From positions 1 to 33,202 of IMG/VR virus record IMGVR_UViG_3300042517_001250: DNA of 33,202 nt; one strand, given 5' to 3'. Made by a program: the position numbers and the translations under genes. This DNA comes from a virus. This document shows positions 8,412-17,731 of the stretch, one piece after another. Numbering within the stretch: the stretch's first letter is position 1; the number at the start of each line of letters is the position of its first letter. The notes below the pieces were generated by a model. That model saw nothing but the letters and a program-made list of their open reading frames with translations, ran no database searches and was not told the origin of the DNA.

Positions 8412-9848
8412 TTAAGGAACATAAGTGCAGAATTGGGTGCTAATTATATTGAATGAATTTGGTGCTGTACCCAACCCATTTGAGGAAGTCCAAATTTTGT
8501 TTAAATTGCAATGCGATATCAAACTAGCATCGCCTATAATTGTATTGCCAGAAGCATGGCAATTTTTAAAGGTGCAATACTCTATTATCATTGGTTGTAA
8601 TCCAATTGGCTTTTTAACATTGACACATGGATAGGTCGAACTAACAACACTTATGTACATGTTTCTAAGTTTACCATAAAACGGTCTACCCTTCAAAAAA
8701 CCTATGGTGCTGTAATCTGCCTTAACATCATCGAAATCACCGCTTAAATAGCCAGAAACTGGAAGCGAAGCACTATCACCAAATGTAACAAATTCGCAAT
8801 GCTTCATTGTTAAGTTTTCAAATGTTTTAATGCACCCACTACCACCATTTGTTCTTTTAATTGAAGAATTCAATGCATACCTAATGCTACCATCAGCTAA
8901 ATAGCTGTTTACAATTTCACAGCTAGTTATGTCTCTAATCGGCTGTGTGATAGCAACATCGCCGAATATCTTAACATCATCTAGTGTGCAATAGCTATAG
9001 TCGTTTGTTTTATCAAAAATACAATTTTTTATCACCGAATGGCTTACTGATATAGAATCGTAACAAAATCCATCTAGTACAATTATTTTTTCAAAATAGC
9101 TATACTGAACATTTGAAACATTTGTTCCAAAATAACCCTTTGATACTATATCTATGAAATTACCACTTACCGAAGGTGAAGGTGCTCCAGTTGAAGCGAA
9201 TGCTAAATTGCCAACCAATAAGTTTTGATATAGGTTTCTTTTGAAATAAGAATTGTTTGGTGATGATTGATTAATTGTAAGTAACGTAAAATCCAAACCT
9301 AAAATTTCAACACCTTCAATGGATTCACTTATGGTAAAATTACTTATTTTCACATCTCTGTTACAATTGCTATAATGCCCACTTAGCAAATCAAATTGCT
9401 GTTTGTTTTGAACACCCTTAAACAACTCATTTCTTAAAGTAAGAGGTTTAATGGTAATGTAATTCAGATTAAGTGTTATCGTTTCAGCATAGTTTCCAGG
9501 TGCAATAACAACCTGAGCCTTTTCCAGTATACTTGTTCCATCTATACTTACTTGCCCCAATGCCCCTGCTATGGTTTTCCATGGTTTTAATAAATTGCCA
9601 ACCTCGGCATCAGTATCATCACCATTGGTTTTACATACAAAGTATATTTTACCCAAATTTGTCGTTGGGCTAGTTGGTGGAGTTCCTACTGGAAGTGCTA
9701 CCCATGTGAGTGAAACATTGTTCCACGTTTTCCATTCATTTGCTACTGGATTATACCAGATTAACGCTGTATTGGTCGGAGCAATTGTTCCAGAATAAAA
9801 CGAACTTATTTGCCCTAAATTTTTACTAGTTGTTGTTGGGTTTGCCAT
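8412..9848 (-). CDS. Beta-helix tail spike/adhesin (second tandem relative)
   Basis: 478-residue virion protein. The first 65 residues contain Pro/Thr-rich linkers (VGTPPTSPTTNLG) and a WYNPVANEWKTWNN segment like those in fibre attachment regions. From about residue 68 a right-handed beta-helix opens with KIYFVCKTNGDDTDAEVGN then LLKPWKTIAGAL, followed by VVIAPGNYAETITL, a classic pectate-lyase-like strand. The rest is made of short strands with many Cys and Asn. It probably recognises or trims surface glycans, but I see no catalytic site. It precedes the structural gene 7026-8399 by 12 nt. Similar architecture to 5613-7013 suggests an old duplication with strong divergence. Confidence 0.8.
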   Translation of the reverse strand: MANPTTTSKNLGQISSFYSGTIAPTNTALIWYNPVANEWKTWNNVSLTWVALPVGTPPTSPTTNLGKIYFVCKTNGDDTDAEVGNLLKPWKTIAGALGQVSIDGTSILEKAQVVIAPGNYAETITLNLNYITIKPLTLRNELFKGVQNKQQFDLLSGHYSNCNRDVKISNFTISESIEGVEILGLDFTLLTINQSSPNNSYFKRNLYQNLLVGNLAFASTGAPSPSVSGNFIDIVSKGYFGTNVSNVQYSYFEKIIVLDGFCYDSISVSHSVIKNCIFDKTNDYSYCTLDDVKIFGDVAITQPIRDITSCEIVNSYLADGSIRYALNSSIKRTNGGSGCIKTFENLTMKHCEFVTFGDSASLPVSGYLSGDFDDVKADYSTIGFLKGRPFYGKLRNMYISVVSSTYPCVNVKKPIGLQPMIIEYCTFKNCHASGNTIIGDASLISHCNLNKIWTSSNGLGTAPNSFNIISTQFCTYVP

Positions 9849-9855
9849 GTGTTTT

Positions 9856-10179
9856 TTATCTAAATGTATAAATTAAATTTCCATTACCGTCAATGTGGTA
9901 ATTTTTGCTATCTTCACAATGTATATATAGTTCTCCAGTTTTGTTTTCTATGGTGTAATTAATATCCTTTAATGCATTTTTTATTGTAACATTGAGTTCA
10001 CCATATCCAAATTTCTTATTGTTCCTAAGTTGCATATTTTGTCCATCAGAGCCAATTACCGCCAGAAGTGTATTCTTATGACTTGAGGCTTTTATTAAGG
10101 AAATTCCAAACAACCAATCCACACCAGATTTTGCTACTTGGTATAATGTATCTGATAAAATTTTCTTTTGTTCAGGCAT
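9856..10179 (-). CDS. Small hypothetical baseplate-module protein
   Basis: 107 residues, soluble, no known motif. The N-terminal half is helical (KKILSDTLYQVAKSGVDWLFGISLIKASSH) and the C-terminal half beta-like (GELYIHCEDSKNYHIDGNGNLIYTFR). It follows the gpJ-like gene after 3 nt and precedes a beta-helix gene after 7 nt, so it is co-translated with the baseplate set. It could be a baseplate wedge or fibre-linker subunit. No function is assigned beyond position. Confidence 0.65.
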   Translation of the reverse strand: MPEQKKILSDTLYQVAKSGVDWLFGISLIKASSHKNTLLAVIGSDGQNMQLRNNKKFGYGELNVTIKNALKDINYTIENKTGELYIHCEDSKNYHIDGNGNLIYTFR

Positions 10180-10182
10180 TGC

Positions 10183-11382
10183 TTATATATTTTGAAGTGC
10201 TGTTGTAATGAAACTAAAATCAGCTTGTTTTGGAAAATAAATTGGGTTTAAATTATTTTGAATGTCAAATATAATATTACCATTCAAATCCATTAACCTA
10301 AAACCTCTTATTCTTGGCAACTTAAACACATCAACTGGAACATCTATATTTGGGTAAAAATAGTAATCATTGACATAACGTACACCATCTACATTTTTTA
10401 CAATTTGTAGTAGATTATCCCATTCTATTTTTTGTCCAGTTCTCATGTACCTATAATCCAAATATTTGCCTAGTTGTATTTGAATTTGTTTTCTTACCTC
10501 GTCAGGGTTATAACTAGGCTGTAAATCAACCCTCATGCTTATATCCAATGGTTGGAAGTCTACATTTCTAAGCACCATACCATAACCATTAAAATTTGAC
10601 GGTCTAAATTCGGTAATTGAGAAGAATTTACTGCAACGTAGAAGCATGTCGTTAAACTCGCTTTCTGTAAAGTCAATTCCGTTTTCAGCAAGTACATTTA
10701 AAACAACCCTACCATCGTTATCTATTCCACCATAATATACTTTGAAAACATTTTCATTTATTTTCATTAATGTTTGTTCAATTTGCGCTATGGTGCTTCT
10801 GCTCAACAAATTTATACCTTCCTTAATTCGTTTACGAAAAACGTCATCGGATTCAGCATCACTACCCATCGTGGCATGGTATTCGTTTATGCTATATTCA
10901 TGCCCATTGGGTATTGGGTTAATTTTATTAATTGTGGTTGAAGGTACATTGGTTTTTTCTCCAGTAGTATTACTTCTAACCTTAACATAGCCGTATCCAA
11001 AATCACCTATGGTGTAATCGTTAACCAAATCAAATTCTATTCCGTCAACGCTTTGAAATGAATGTACTCCAGCTACATATTGAGTTCCAACTGAACCAAC
11101 TACCAACATATATGTTGAACTTTGTTTTTGCCCAAAACGCTGCCCGACTCCCATCAAATTAGCAATGTAATCCAAGCTTTCACCAAAAGCTGTATCTGGA
11201 AACATGTGGCTTTCAAGCAATGCAACATCCTTTGTAACTTTTTGTTGTAATTTAGCAACACCAAATGCATTGGCATTCATTACACTACCATCTGTAATTT
11301 TGGTAACTTCGTCTGTCTTATTTAAAAATATTTCTGAAAATATTGCTTTAAGTTCTTCTATTGGTGTTATTTTCGTTATCAT
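10183..11382 (-). CDS. Baseplate wedge protein, Mu gp47/P2 gpJ-like (Baseplate_J family)
   Basis: 399-residue baseplate wedge protein, equivalent to P2 gpJ/T4 gp6, which forms the ring joining the hub to the fibres. The Baseplate_J pattern is visible: an N-terminal LDYIANLMGVGQRFG segment, then VAGVHSFQSVDGIEFDLV and KTNVPSTTINKINPIPNG. Next comes the hallmark SDAESDDVFRKRIKEGINLLSRSTIAQIEQTLMKI (in part, about 165-205), then NEN-VFKVYY. The C-terminus (RPSNFNGYGMVLRNVDFQPLDISM, in part) matches the beta-rich distal region. Length is typical of the family. It lies directly after the gp25-like gene (3 nt), the usual order W-J of contractile tails. Confidence 0.88.
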   Translation of the reverse strand: MITKITPIEELKAIFSEIFLNKTDEVTKITDGSVMNANAFGVAKLQQKVTKDVALLESHMFPDTAFGESLDYIANLMGVGQRFGQKQSSTYMLVVGSVGTQYVAGVHSFQSVDGIEFDLVNDYTIGDFGYGYVKVRSNTTGEKTNVPSTTINKINPIPNGHEYSINEYHATMGSDAESDDVFRKRIKEGINLLSRSTIAQIEQTLMKINENVFKVYYGGIDNDGRVVLNVLAENGIDFTESEFNDMLLRCSKFFSITEFRPSNFNGYGMVLRNVDFQPLDISMRVDLQPSYNPDEVRKQIQIQLGKYLDYRYMRTGQKIEWDNLLQIVKNVDGVRYVNDYYFYPNIDVPVDVFKLPRIRGFRLMDLNGNIIFDIQNNLNPIYFPKQADFSFITTALQNI

Positions 11383-11385
11383 CTT

Positions 11386-12333
11386 TTATAAATTATTTTG
11401 AATATTTTTGTAGTTTAAATAGTAGAAAGTACCAACATTGTAAGTTATAAATACATCCCCATCAACATAAACATAGTTTTTCACATTGAAATTAACTAAG
11501 CTGTCGTCGGATAAAAACACTTCCTTCAACTGCATCATAAGCTGTTTGTATTGGAAAATGTTTTGATTTGAACCAACACCTAGATTTGCATCTATACCGA
11601 ATTTTGGAAATTCTGGAACATCGCCCTTTTTCAAGGTTATCAAAATTGAAATGGCTTGTATTACAGAATCATTGTAATTAAGTACTAGTATATCGTTGTT
11701 GTGGAATGTAATTTTTTTATATATGTCTCTACCATATAATTTTTCACCAACAAGATTGTCAACTATGCTATTAAGCCTAAAACCCTTTTCAAATTCTATA
11801 TTCTTTGTAATATTTATTTTTAAATTTAAATCTGAACCATAATCCTGTTCAGTTAGGTTATTTTCAAATGCTATGTTAACCCACCTATTGCCAAAATCTA
11901 CATCGCCGTAATTATTGTATTGAATTTGCTCTAGCGTTTCATGGTTTGAAACATAATGTTCCATGGATATGCCAGAAGTTCGCCAACTATTTTTACTTTT
12001 TGGACTTCTAGTAAACTTACTAGTTTGGGCAATTGAATTTAATTTGATTTGTATATTTTCAATGTAGTCAAGTAGTTCCCAATCATCGTACCTATTAAAC
12101 ACAGACTTATGAATTTTCAATAGGTTTGATATTTTAATACTTTCACTAATTAAATCTTCTAAAAATGAAAAGCTGTTTGCGTCAGCCTTAAAATCTGGTT
12201 CTGAAAAGTACCTATAAATAAACGAATAATTGTTCTGCAGGAAATACGCATACAAATCAATATAAACCTCAATATTGTAATTCAATATTGAACTAAATCT
12301 ATTTATTGTATTTTTATCAAAGTTACTTATCAT
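11386..12333 (-). CDS. Putative baseplate wedge protein with gp25/gpW-like C-terminus
   Basis: 315-residue protein. The N-terminal 110 residues are helical (FSSILNYNIEVYIDLYAYFL, FSFLEDLISESIKISNLLKI). Residues about 130-200 are less clear. The C-terminal third has a gp25-like pattern: SVIQAISILITLKKGDVPEFPKFG (in part, about 220-245), which resembles the 'llT..GeR...P.FG' core of GPW/gp25 proteins, then VDGDVFITYNV. It sits just before the gpJ-like gene, where gpW/gp25 is expected in P2, Mu and T4-like baseplates. The protein is longer than typical gp25 (about 130 residues), so it would be gp25 with an extra N-terminal domain. The family call is moderate. Confidence 0.6.
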   Translation of the reverse strand: MISNFDKNTINRFSSILNYNIEVYIDLYAYFLQNNYSFIYRYFSEPDFKADANSFSFLEDLISESIKISNLLKIHKSVFNRYDDWELLDYIENIQIKLNSIAQTSKFTRSPKSKNSWRTSGISMEHYVSNHETLEQIQYNNYGDVDFGNRWVNIAFENNLTEQDYGSDLNLKINITKNIEFEKGFRLNSIVDNLVGEKLYGRDIYKKITFHNNDILVLNYNDSVIQAISILITLKKGDVPEFPKFGIDANLGVGSNQNIFQYKQLMMQLKEVFLSDDSLVNFNVKNYVYVDGDVFITYNVGTFYYLNYKNIQNNL

Positions 12334-12334
12334 T

Positions 12335-13426
12335 TTAAATTCTGTTTAAAAGTCCCTCACCTGCTCTAACAAGAAAATTATCTGCGTTATTTGGGTCGCT
12401 AACCAATTGCTTTACAGCGTTAAATGCATTGGTAGTTTGAAAACCAATGGCATTATTTAACCTAGCCCTAATTTGCTTTTCTAGTGTTCTTCTAACTAAA
12501 GTGTTTTCACGTCCAGTTGGGTCTAGCAAATTTTTTATACCCAATGTTTGATCACCAAATTCTTTGTTCTTTTTACTAAACGAAAGTAATGTTGAAATAC
12601 TACTATCAACACCACCTTTTTTAAGTATGGCACTCGCTGGAGCAACCGCCTTCATAGTTATATTGTACGACCAAATTCTGTTTAAATCTTTAGTCATGCC
12701 ATAATCGTGAACAACCAATTCAACCATGTGAGCCTGATTAAAAGAAAGATTGTAAAATATCAATTTGTGGCTACCATAATACTTGTCACTACTTTGGCTT
12801 TTAAGCATTATGCTTTCAAGTATTTTGGTTGATCCATATCCAGTCTTATAATCAGTACTAAACATTTCATCCTTTGGTGTAATTGTTTGCTCTTTCATGG
12901 TCGATATTTTATTACCATCTTCATTTGCATATCTATTGTTTACACCGCTTACACCCTTTGAAGAACTGCTTATATCTTCAACTTTCATAACCCTTCTAAA
13001 TCTCCTACCGAAATTACCATTCAATGAAATTGAAAATGGTAAAAATGTTGAATTGGTTGTAATAACAACCCCACCCATTGTTTTACCAATATGTGATTTT
13101 GATTGATGTGTATACCTTATGGATGAAGGCATTACTGGAAAACTAAAAAATTCAACCGTTTCACCCTTACTATTTAACAACTCAAAGGCACACGCATAAT
13201 ATTCAATTTCATTTGGGTATTGGCTATGTACCGCTTCCATACCTTTAGCATGGCTATTTCCGAAAACCAATTCTAAATTTTTGTTACCAACTGAAGCTGA
13301 AACTTTTTCTAATTCATCGCCTACGTTTGTAAGACTATCTTTAGTGAATAATCCAAACCTACCATGTATTTCACCTAGCAATCTATTCTCTAAATCGGGT
13401 ATATTTGGGTCTAAAGTACTAGCCAT
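12335..13426 (-). CDS. Baseplate hub-associated protein, DUF6046-like
   Basis: 363-residue protein. Features: residues 80-160 hold a beta-rich core (YACAFELLNSKGETVEFFSF, PVMPSSIRYTHQSKSHIGKT, GGVVITTNSTFLPFSISLNG, FGRRFRR) and about 225-265 hold HMVELVVHDYGMTKDLNRIWSYNITMKAVAP (in part). This matches my memory of DUF6046, a baseplate/hub-adapter family in Bacteroidetes phages, and of LysM-adaptor proteins that join the tube end to the hub. The C-terminal 100 residues are helical. It lies between the spike and the gp25-like gene with 0-1 nt spacing, as hub adapters do. The DUF number is recalled, not checked. Confidence 0.65.
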   Translation of the reverse strand: MASTLDPNIPDLENRLLGEIHGRFGLFTKDSLTNVGDELEKVSASVGNKNLELVFGNSHAKGMEAVHSQYPNEIEYYACAFELLNSKGETVEFFSFPVMPSSIRYTHQSKSHIGKTMGGVVITTNSTFLPFSISLNGNFGRRFRRVMKVEDISSSSKGVSGVNNRYANEDGNKISTMKEQTITPKDEMFSTDYKTGYGSTKILESIMLKSQSSDKYYGSHKLIFYNLSFNQAHMVELVVHDYGMTKDLNRIWSYNITMKAVAPASAILKKGGVDSSISTLLSFSKKNKEFGDQTLGIKNLLDPTGRENTLVRRTLEKQIRARLNNAIGFQTTNAFNAVKQLVSDPNNADNFLVRAGEGLLNRI

Positions 13427-14518
13427 TTATGTCGTTTTTAATGTTTTGCTTTTTGCGTTCTCGAACTTTGACTTAATAGCTCTAATCTTGTTACCTATTT
13501 TTGCAAAATTGGTTAAATTGTCTGGCATAAATACCAAATTGCCACTAATAGGGTCTATTGTTTTTGTTTGAATTAATTCCAAACAAAGGTTGGAAGTTTG
13601 CTTTATTAATTCGTCAATTATTTCTAATGTTTTTTCGCCCAATAGTGTAACTTCTTCAGGGTTAGAATTTTTAGTTATAATCCTAACTTTCTTATCTTCA
13701 TCTGGCAACATAATAACAACCCCATCCTTATCCATTGTTATCTTGTTTTTGGTTTTATCCATAACAACGACACCATCACTATATGTTGAAATTGAATTTA
13801 GATTTTTATCAATTAACGTAATACCTTCCTTGCTAGTTGTAATATTGTTACCAAATTCATCTATTATGTTGAAGCCAATATTTACCTTATAACTTATTTC
13901 ACTTTTAGCCTTAACGTCACTACCTAGTTGGTTGTACACATTTATAATGCTGAAGCCACTATTGCTATGCAGATTCAAATATTTTTCACAATGTACATTT
14001 ATATCCCCTTGAACATACAAATCGTAGCTACCTAAGTTTTCAGAATTTTTAACTGCAACATTTATGCTATGACCATCAACCAATAATGACATTTTGCCAG
14101 AATTGCTATCGTGAACTATTTCCGAACTAAACCCATTGCCTCTAAGACCATGTACTATTTCGTTTTCAACCAAACTTGAATTTATTTCATCTCTTTTGGG
14201 CAAACAACCAATTATTATGGGTTGATTATTAATTGGTATATTTATCCAAACAACACAACTGCCAACCTCGTTGTATTTTTCTGGAAAAACAATGGAATCC
14301 CAACAGAAACGACTAACCAAACATTTAGTCATAACCTCACTTCTGTGTGAGAATATATTTATGGTATTGGTTCTCTTGCAATTTTTAATATAATCGGCTC
14401 TACTTTTAGTTTTATCTAAAACAACATATCCAATACCCATTGGCAACCTTTCAGCTTCCAAACGTACTGGATTAACACCATCGCTAATTGGTTGGCTTGA
14501 ACTTTCATTTACATTCAT
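13427..14518 (-). CDS. Baseplate spike protein (gpV/gp5/VgrG-like OB fold plus beta-helix)
   Basis: 363-residue central spike that tips the tail tube and pierces the outer membrane. Residues about 60-130 look like the OB-fold of gpV/gp5 (CLVSRFCWDSIVFPEKYNEVGSCVVWINIP in part, IIIGCLPKRDEI). Residues about 160-300 form regular strand repeats ending in a triple-helix-like stretch with FGNNITTSKEGITLIDKN, SDGVVVMDKTKNKITMDKDG and VVIMLPDE, typical of spike beta-helices. The start ATG overlaps the end of the hub gene by 4 bp (ATGA), so the two are coupled. A C-terminal helical tail of about 60 residues (EVTLLGEKTLEIIDELIKQT...) is unusual because most spikes end at the needle tip. Confidence 0.8.
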   Translation of the reverse strand: MNVNESSSQPISDGVNPVRLEAERLPMGIGYVVLDKTKSRADYIKNCKRTNTINIFSHRSEVMTKCLVSRFCWDSIVFPEKYNEVGSCVVWINIPINNQPIIIGCLPKRDEINSSLVENEIVHGLRGNGFSSEIVHDSNSGKMSLLVDGHSINVAVKNSENLGSYDLYVQGDINVHCEKYLNLHSNSGFSIINVYNQLGSDVKAKSEISYKVNIGFNIIDEFGNNITTSKEGITLIDKNLNSISTYSDGVVVMDKTKNKITMDKDGVVIMLPDEDKKVRIITKNSNPEEVTLLGEKTLEIIDELIKQTSNLCLELIQTKTIDPISGNLVFMPDNLTNFAKIGNKIRAIKSKFENAKSKTLKTT

Positions 14519-17500
14519 ATCTGCCTTCTGTTTAATAAAAATTTAAAAATTTCAGTATTCACACTCCAAGTCGTTGGATCCCATTTGTCTGAATTCTTGT
14601 TGTTTCTAAGCAATTTAACTAGGTTAAAATACTTCTCATAATGTTTTTCAACTATTCCTCTGTTAACTTGCAATGTTGTTTCGCTTGAAATAATTTCCCC
14701 AAACTCCCTAGAATTACTTACACCATCAACATAAAACAATTCTCCAGTAGGCACATAACGTATATTCATGCCACGCTTTATTCTTCTATCTGACTTTATT
14801 GTAATTGTGCCTTGTCTTGTAAATGGTAAATAGGCATGTGTTTCAATCAGCCAATCTAAATCTTGCCTACCTTGCGATTTTATTATATCTAGATTGTTTT
14901 CAGTTTGCACACTTTGGCTAACATCTATATCCAAATATTGTGTCGTAATTTCAAGTATTTTACTTCCCCAAATTTCCATGTATTCAGGTAACATAACCGC
15001 TGGAAGTATAGCCATGCTTTCACCCAAACTATCGTCAATCAAGCTACCATAAGGGTTCAGCTTGTACCATGTGTAAAATTCATTATTGAATGATAAATTG
15101 TCGGCAATAACATCATCTTCGTATATGTTTATTGTGTAATTACTTTTGTAACTACTTTCACTAAACGGAGGCTTCCTGCAAATGAAATAAAATTTGTCGC
15201 CGTATGTGTCCATAAAGAATTCAACAAAAGGCTCTTGGCATATTTTCCTTATCAAATTCATAAGACTTCCAGTTGCACTAGCAAAACTTTGGTCAGCTAA
15301 ACGCCTACCACCTATTTCCTTATCTATTACCAATTTAACTATTTGCCAAATGCCACTAGCTTTTATCAAATCAATGTCGTTTCCATTAATAAATGCTTCT
15401 CTACTTACAACAAATGTTTTTTCTTCAAAATAATTAAACAACGTATCGTGTACAATATCTATATTGGTTAATTGTGTGAATATAAACACTAACCATTCTT
15501 CAATGCTCTGTGTCTTGTCAAAATTAAAGGAAGCTGTTGGCATAAACCCTTGTAGGTTATTTTGTATATTAGCCTCGTATGAGTCTTTATTTGTGTCTTT
15601 AGACGGAGGAATAATAATCCTATTGCCAGACTTGTGGTTTGCACTATTTAAAATAATTTGCTCCCTGTCCTTAATTATGTATTCAATTGGGAAAAAGTAA
15701 ACACCGTCATCAATTAATAACTTACTTAAATCTTGTCCAGAAACATTTATTTTCCTTACACCACCTTCTGAATTTGTGGCATCTGCAACATTGGAAACCA
15801 AACCTATCATGTCAAAATAGTTATTTGGCAAACTACTATTTGAAATTTTAAATTCGTTTTCTAAATCTATTGTTTTTTTATCAATGCCAATTTTTTCCAT
15901 TCTAATAAAAACAATATCATTGTTTTGCAACAACCTATTAAAGAAATTAAATTTTCTAATAAATTGTTCACCTTCAACCTTACCATCACTATCACCAAAC
16001 TTAGCCTTTATATCCTCAGGCTTCAAAACATCCTTATAGTGTAATGTATCTTTGTTTACATAGTTTTTTTGACCATTGAATTCATATTCATAAACCAACA
16101 AATCTGCAAGGGTTTTAATATCCCGTTTGCCTACTGAAATATGTGGCAACGTAATTGAAAAATTGCCACCATTTTTATTGACATTTATTTGTATGTTTTC
16201 AACAAAATTAGTAATGTTTGTAAGAGTGCTACCATCTGAATCCATAGACTTTGACCAAACCCAAACCTTACACCAACTTTCCTTTTTGAATATGCTTCCC
16301 TTGTTTAAATCATTCCAACTATCTATGTTCAATTTTTTGTAATCCTTGTTTTTTATAATTGAACTTATTTTCTTTTCTATGAAAGCATTGTAATCATTAT
16401 TTTCAACTATTTTAGAATTTACACCAGAATTCTTTTCAGCGTAATATTTGTTTCTAGGTATCGCTAGTATTGTATTGGGTACAATAAAATCCTTATCAGC
16501 CTTGCCATAAAATTTTTTCTGTTCGTTATTGTAACTTGAATAAATTGAGGTTTTATTATCGTACAATTCGTAATCAAGTATTTCTTTTGGTTTCATTTGC
16601 AAACCATAGAAATCAATTATTTTTTGTAACGTATTGTTTTCTGTATTTGAATCCCTAATTGTTATGTATTCTGGAGGTGGAATTGGTTTAGTCTTTTCAT
16701 TTGCAATTGGTTCATCCCCCCTAGCAATGTCGTTTGTTAATTCACCTGAATTCCTTTCGCTATCTGTTGTAAGCTTGGTTGTTTTTGCATTTATCTCCTT
16801 TTTTAAATTTGATAAATTGAATTTTGTTATATTCAAACCACCATCTGGTATTTCAAAATGAACTGGATCGTAGTAACCCCTAAACTTGTCACCACCCCAT
16901 AAAAAACCTAATTCCTTTGCAATTTGTGGTATTCCAGTTGAATTCCATTCAGCTAAAGTACTACCCTTTTTGGTGTACTGCTTTCTTGTTTTTATTGAAA
17001 TTAAATTTAAATCAATTGCTCTACCCTTCTCATGTCTGCTGTTTCCAGGTTTAGCATTTCTACTATCCTTTGCATGTAATTGTCTTTGCTCTTCGTATGT
17101 TCTGTAACCGCTAGTTAAGTGAACCAAATAACCACGCTGATTAATGAGGTTGATAAGTGCCAAAAATATGTTCCTAATTTTTTCATCCTTCAAGCCATAA
17201 ACAAAATGCATGTTTATATTGTTGAAGACATTTGAAATTTTACGTTCTTTAGCTTTTTTATTTTCAACTGGAGGTTGCACCCCCTTAAACAGATTGTATT
17301 CCTTTATTCTTCTATCATCAATGCTTTTAGTGCCGTTGAAATTGTGTGATCTCCATGAAGCTTTTAACTTACTTTCGTTTGAATTTTCTTCATTAATAAT
17401 TTTAGCAATTTCAGTTGGTAAATTTCCTACCGCATAAATTAGCATACACAATGCATCAATTTGATTTTGGTTAAGGTTCTTAGATATTTTTGAAAAATGG

Positions 17501-17730
17501 TGATACACATTATTCTTCAAATGGCTTTTAATGTACTCATTGGCTTCAACGCTATCTTTATCAAAATTAACCCTTTCACCGCTTCTAACCTTCCTACCAT
17601 TTGGGTGATAATGGTTTCCAAAACAAATACACCAACCACTTGCAGAATTTAAATCTGGGTATGCAACCTTTCTAAACCCTTCGTCTGATTTTAAAATATT
17701 CAAACCATTATTGCTAATTTCTACTTTCAT
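14515..17730 (-). CDS. Tail hub fused to GH24-type lysozyme and M15 peptidase (tail lysin)
   Basis: 1071-residue fusion. (a) Residues 1-150: GH24 lysozyme with E17 in KSDEGFRK, D26, and GWCICFGNH (32-40) in the place of the usual WTIGYGH; the catalytic Thr position is C34. Helices NQNQIDALCMLIYAVGN and SWRSHNFNG fit the C-lobe. (b) 165-295: M15 L-Ala-D-Glu/D-Ala peptidase with SGYRTYEEQ (207-215), Zn ligands H233 and D240 in SRHEKGRAID, and D288-P-V-H291-F-E. (c) 355-430: LysM-like segment (TLQKIIDFYGL ... PNTILAIP). (d) From about 485: gpD/gp27-like hub (CKVWVWSKSMDSDG, NVNKNGGNFSITLP, INVSGQDLSKLL). It lies 1 nt after the tape measure gene and overlaps the spike gene, as a hub should. It would cut sugar and peptide bonds of peptidoglycan during DNA entry. 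Confidence 0.88.
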   Translation of the reverse strand: MKVEISNNGLNILKSDEGFRKVAYPDLNSASGWCICFGNHYHPNGRKVRSGERVNFDKDSVEANEYIKSHLKNNVYHHFSKISKNLNQNQIDALCMLIYAVGNLPTEIAKIINEENSNESKLKASWRSHNFNGTKSIDDRRIKEYNLFKGVQPPVENKKAKERKISNVFNNINMHFVYGLKDEKIRNIFLALINLINQRGYLVHLTSGYRTYEEQRQLHAKDSRNAKPGNSRHEKGRAIDLNLISIKTRKQYTKKGSTLAEWNSTGIPQIAKELGFLWGGDKFRGYYDPVHFEIPDGGLNITKFNLSNLKKEINAKTTKLTTDSERNSGELTNDIARGDEPIANEKTKPIPPPEYITIRDSNTENNTLQKIIDFYGLQMKPKEILDYELYDNKTSIYSSYNNEQKKFYGKADKDFIVPNTILAIPRNKYYAEKNSGVNSKIVENNDYNAFIEKKISSIIKNKDYKKLNIDSWNDLNKGSIFKKESWCKVWVWSKSMDSDGSTLTNITNFVENIQINVNKNGGNFSITLPHISVGKRDIKTLADLLVYEYEFNGQKNYVNKDTLHYKDVLKPEDIKAKFGDSDGKVEGEQFIRKFNFFNRLLQNNDIVFIRMEKIGIDKKTIDLENEFKISNSSLPNNYFDMIGLVSNVADATNSEGGVRKINVSGQDLSKLLIDDGVYFFPIEYIIKDREQIILNSANHKSGNRIIIPPSKDTNKDSYEANIQNNLQGFMPTASFNFDKTQSIEEWLVFIFTQLTNIDIVHDTLFNYFEEKTFVVSREAFINGNDIDLIKASGIWQIVKLVIDKEIGGRRLADQSFASATGSLMNLIRKICQEPFVEFFMDTYGDKFYFICRKPPFSESSYKSNYTINIYEDDVIADNLSFNNEFYTWYKLNPYGSLIDDSLGESMAILPAVMLPEYMEIWGSKILEITTQYLDIDVSQSVQTENNLDIIKSQGRQDLDWLIETHAYLPFTRQGTITIKSDRRIKRGMNIRYVPTGELFYVDGVSNSREFGEIISSETTLQVNRGIVEKHYEKYFNLVKLLRNNKNSDKWDPTTWSVNTEIFKFLLNRRQI

Positions 17731-17731
17731 T

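Noticed and set aside
14519-14532. AGAAGG as Shine-Dalgarno of the spike gene
   Set aside because: It encodes the last codons of the hub gene and is only a partial match; spike translation is explained by the 4-bp overlap.
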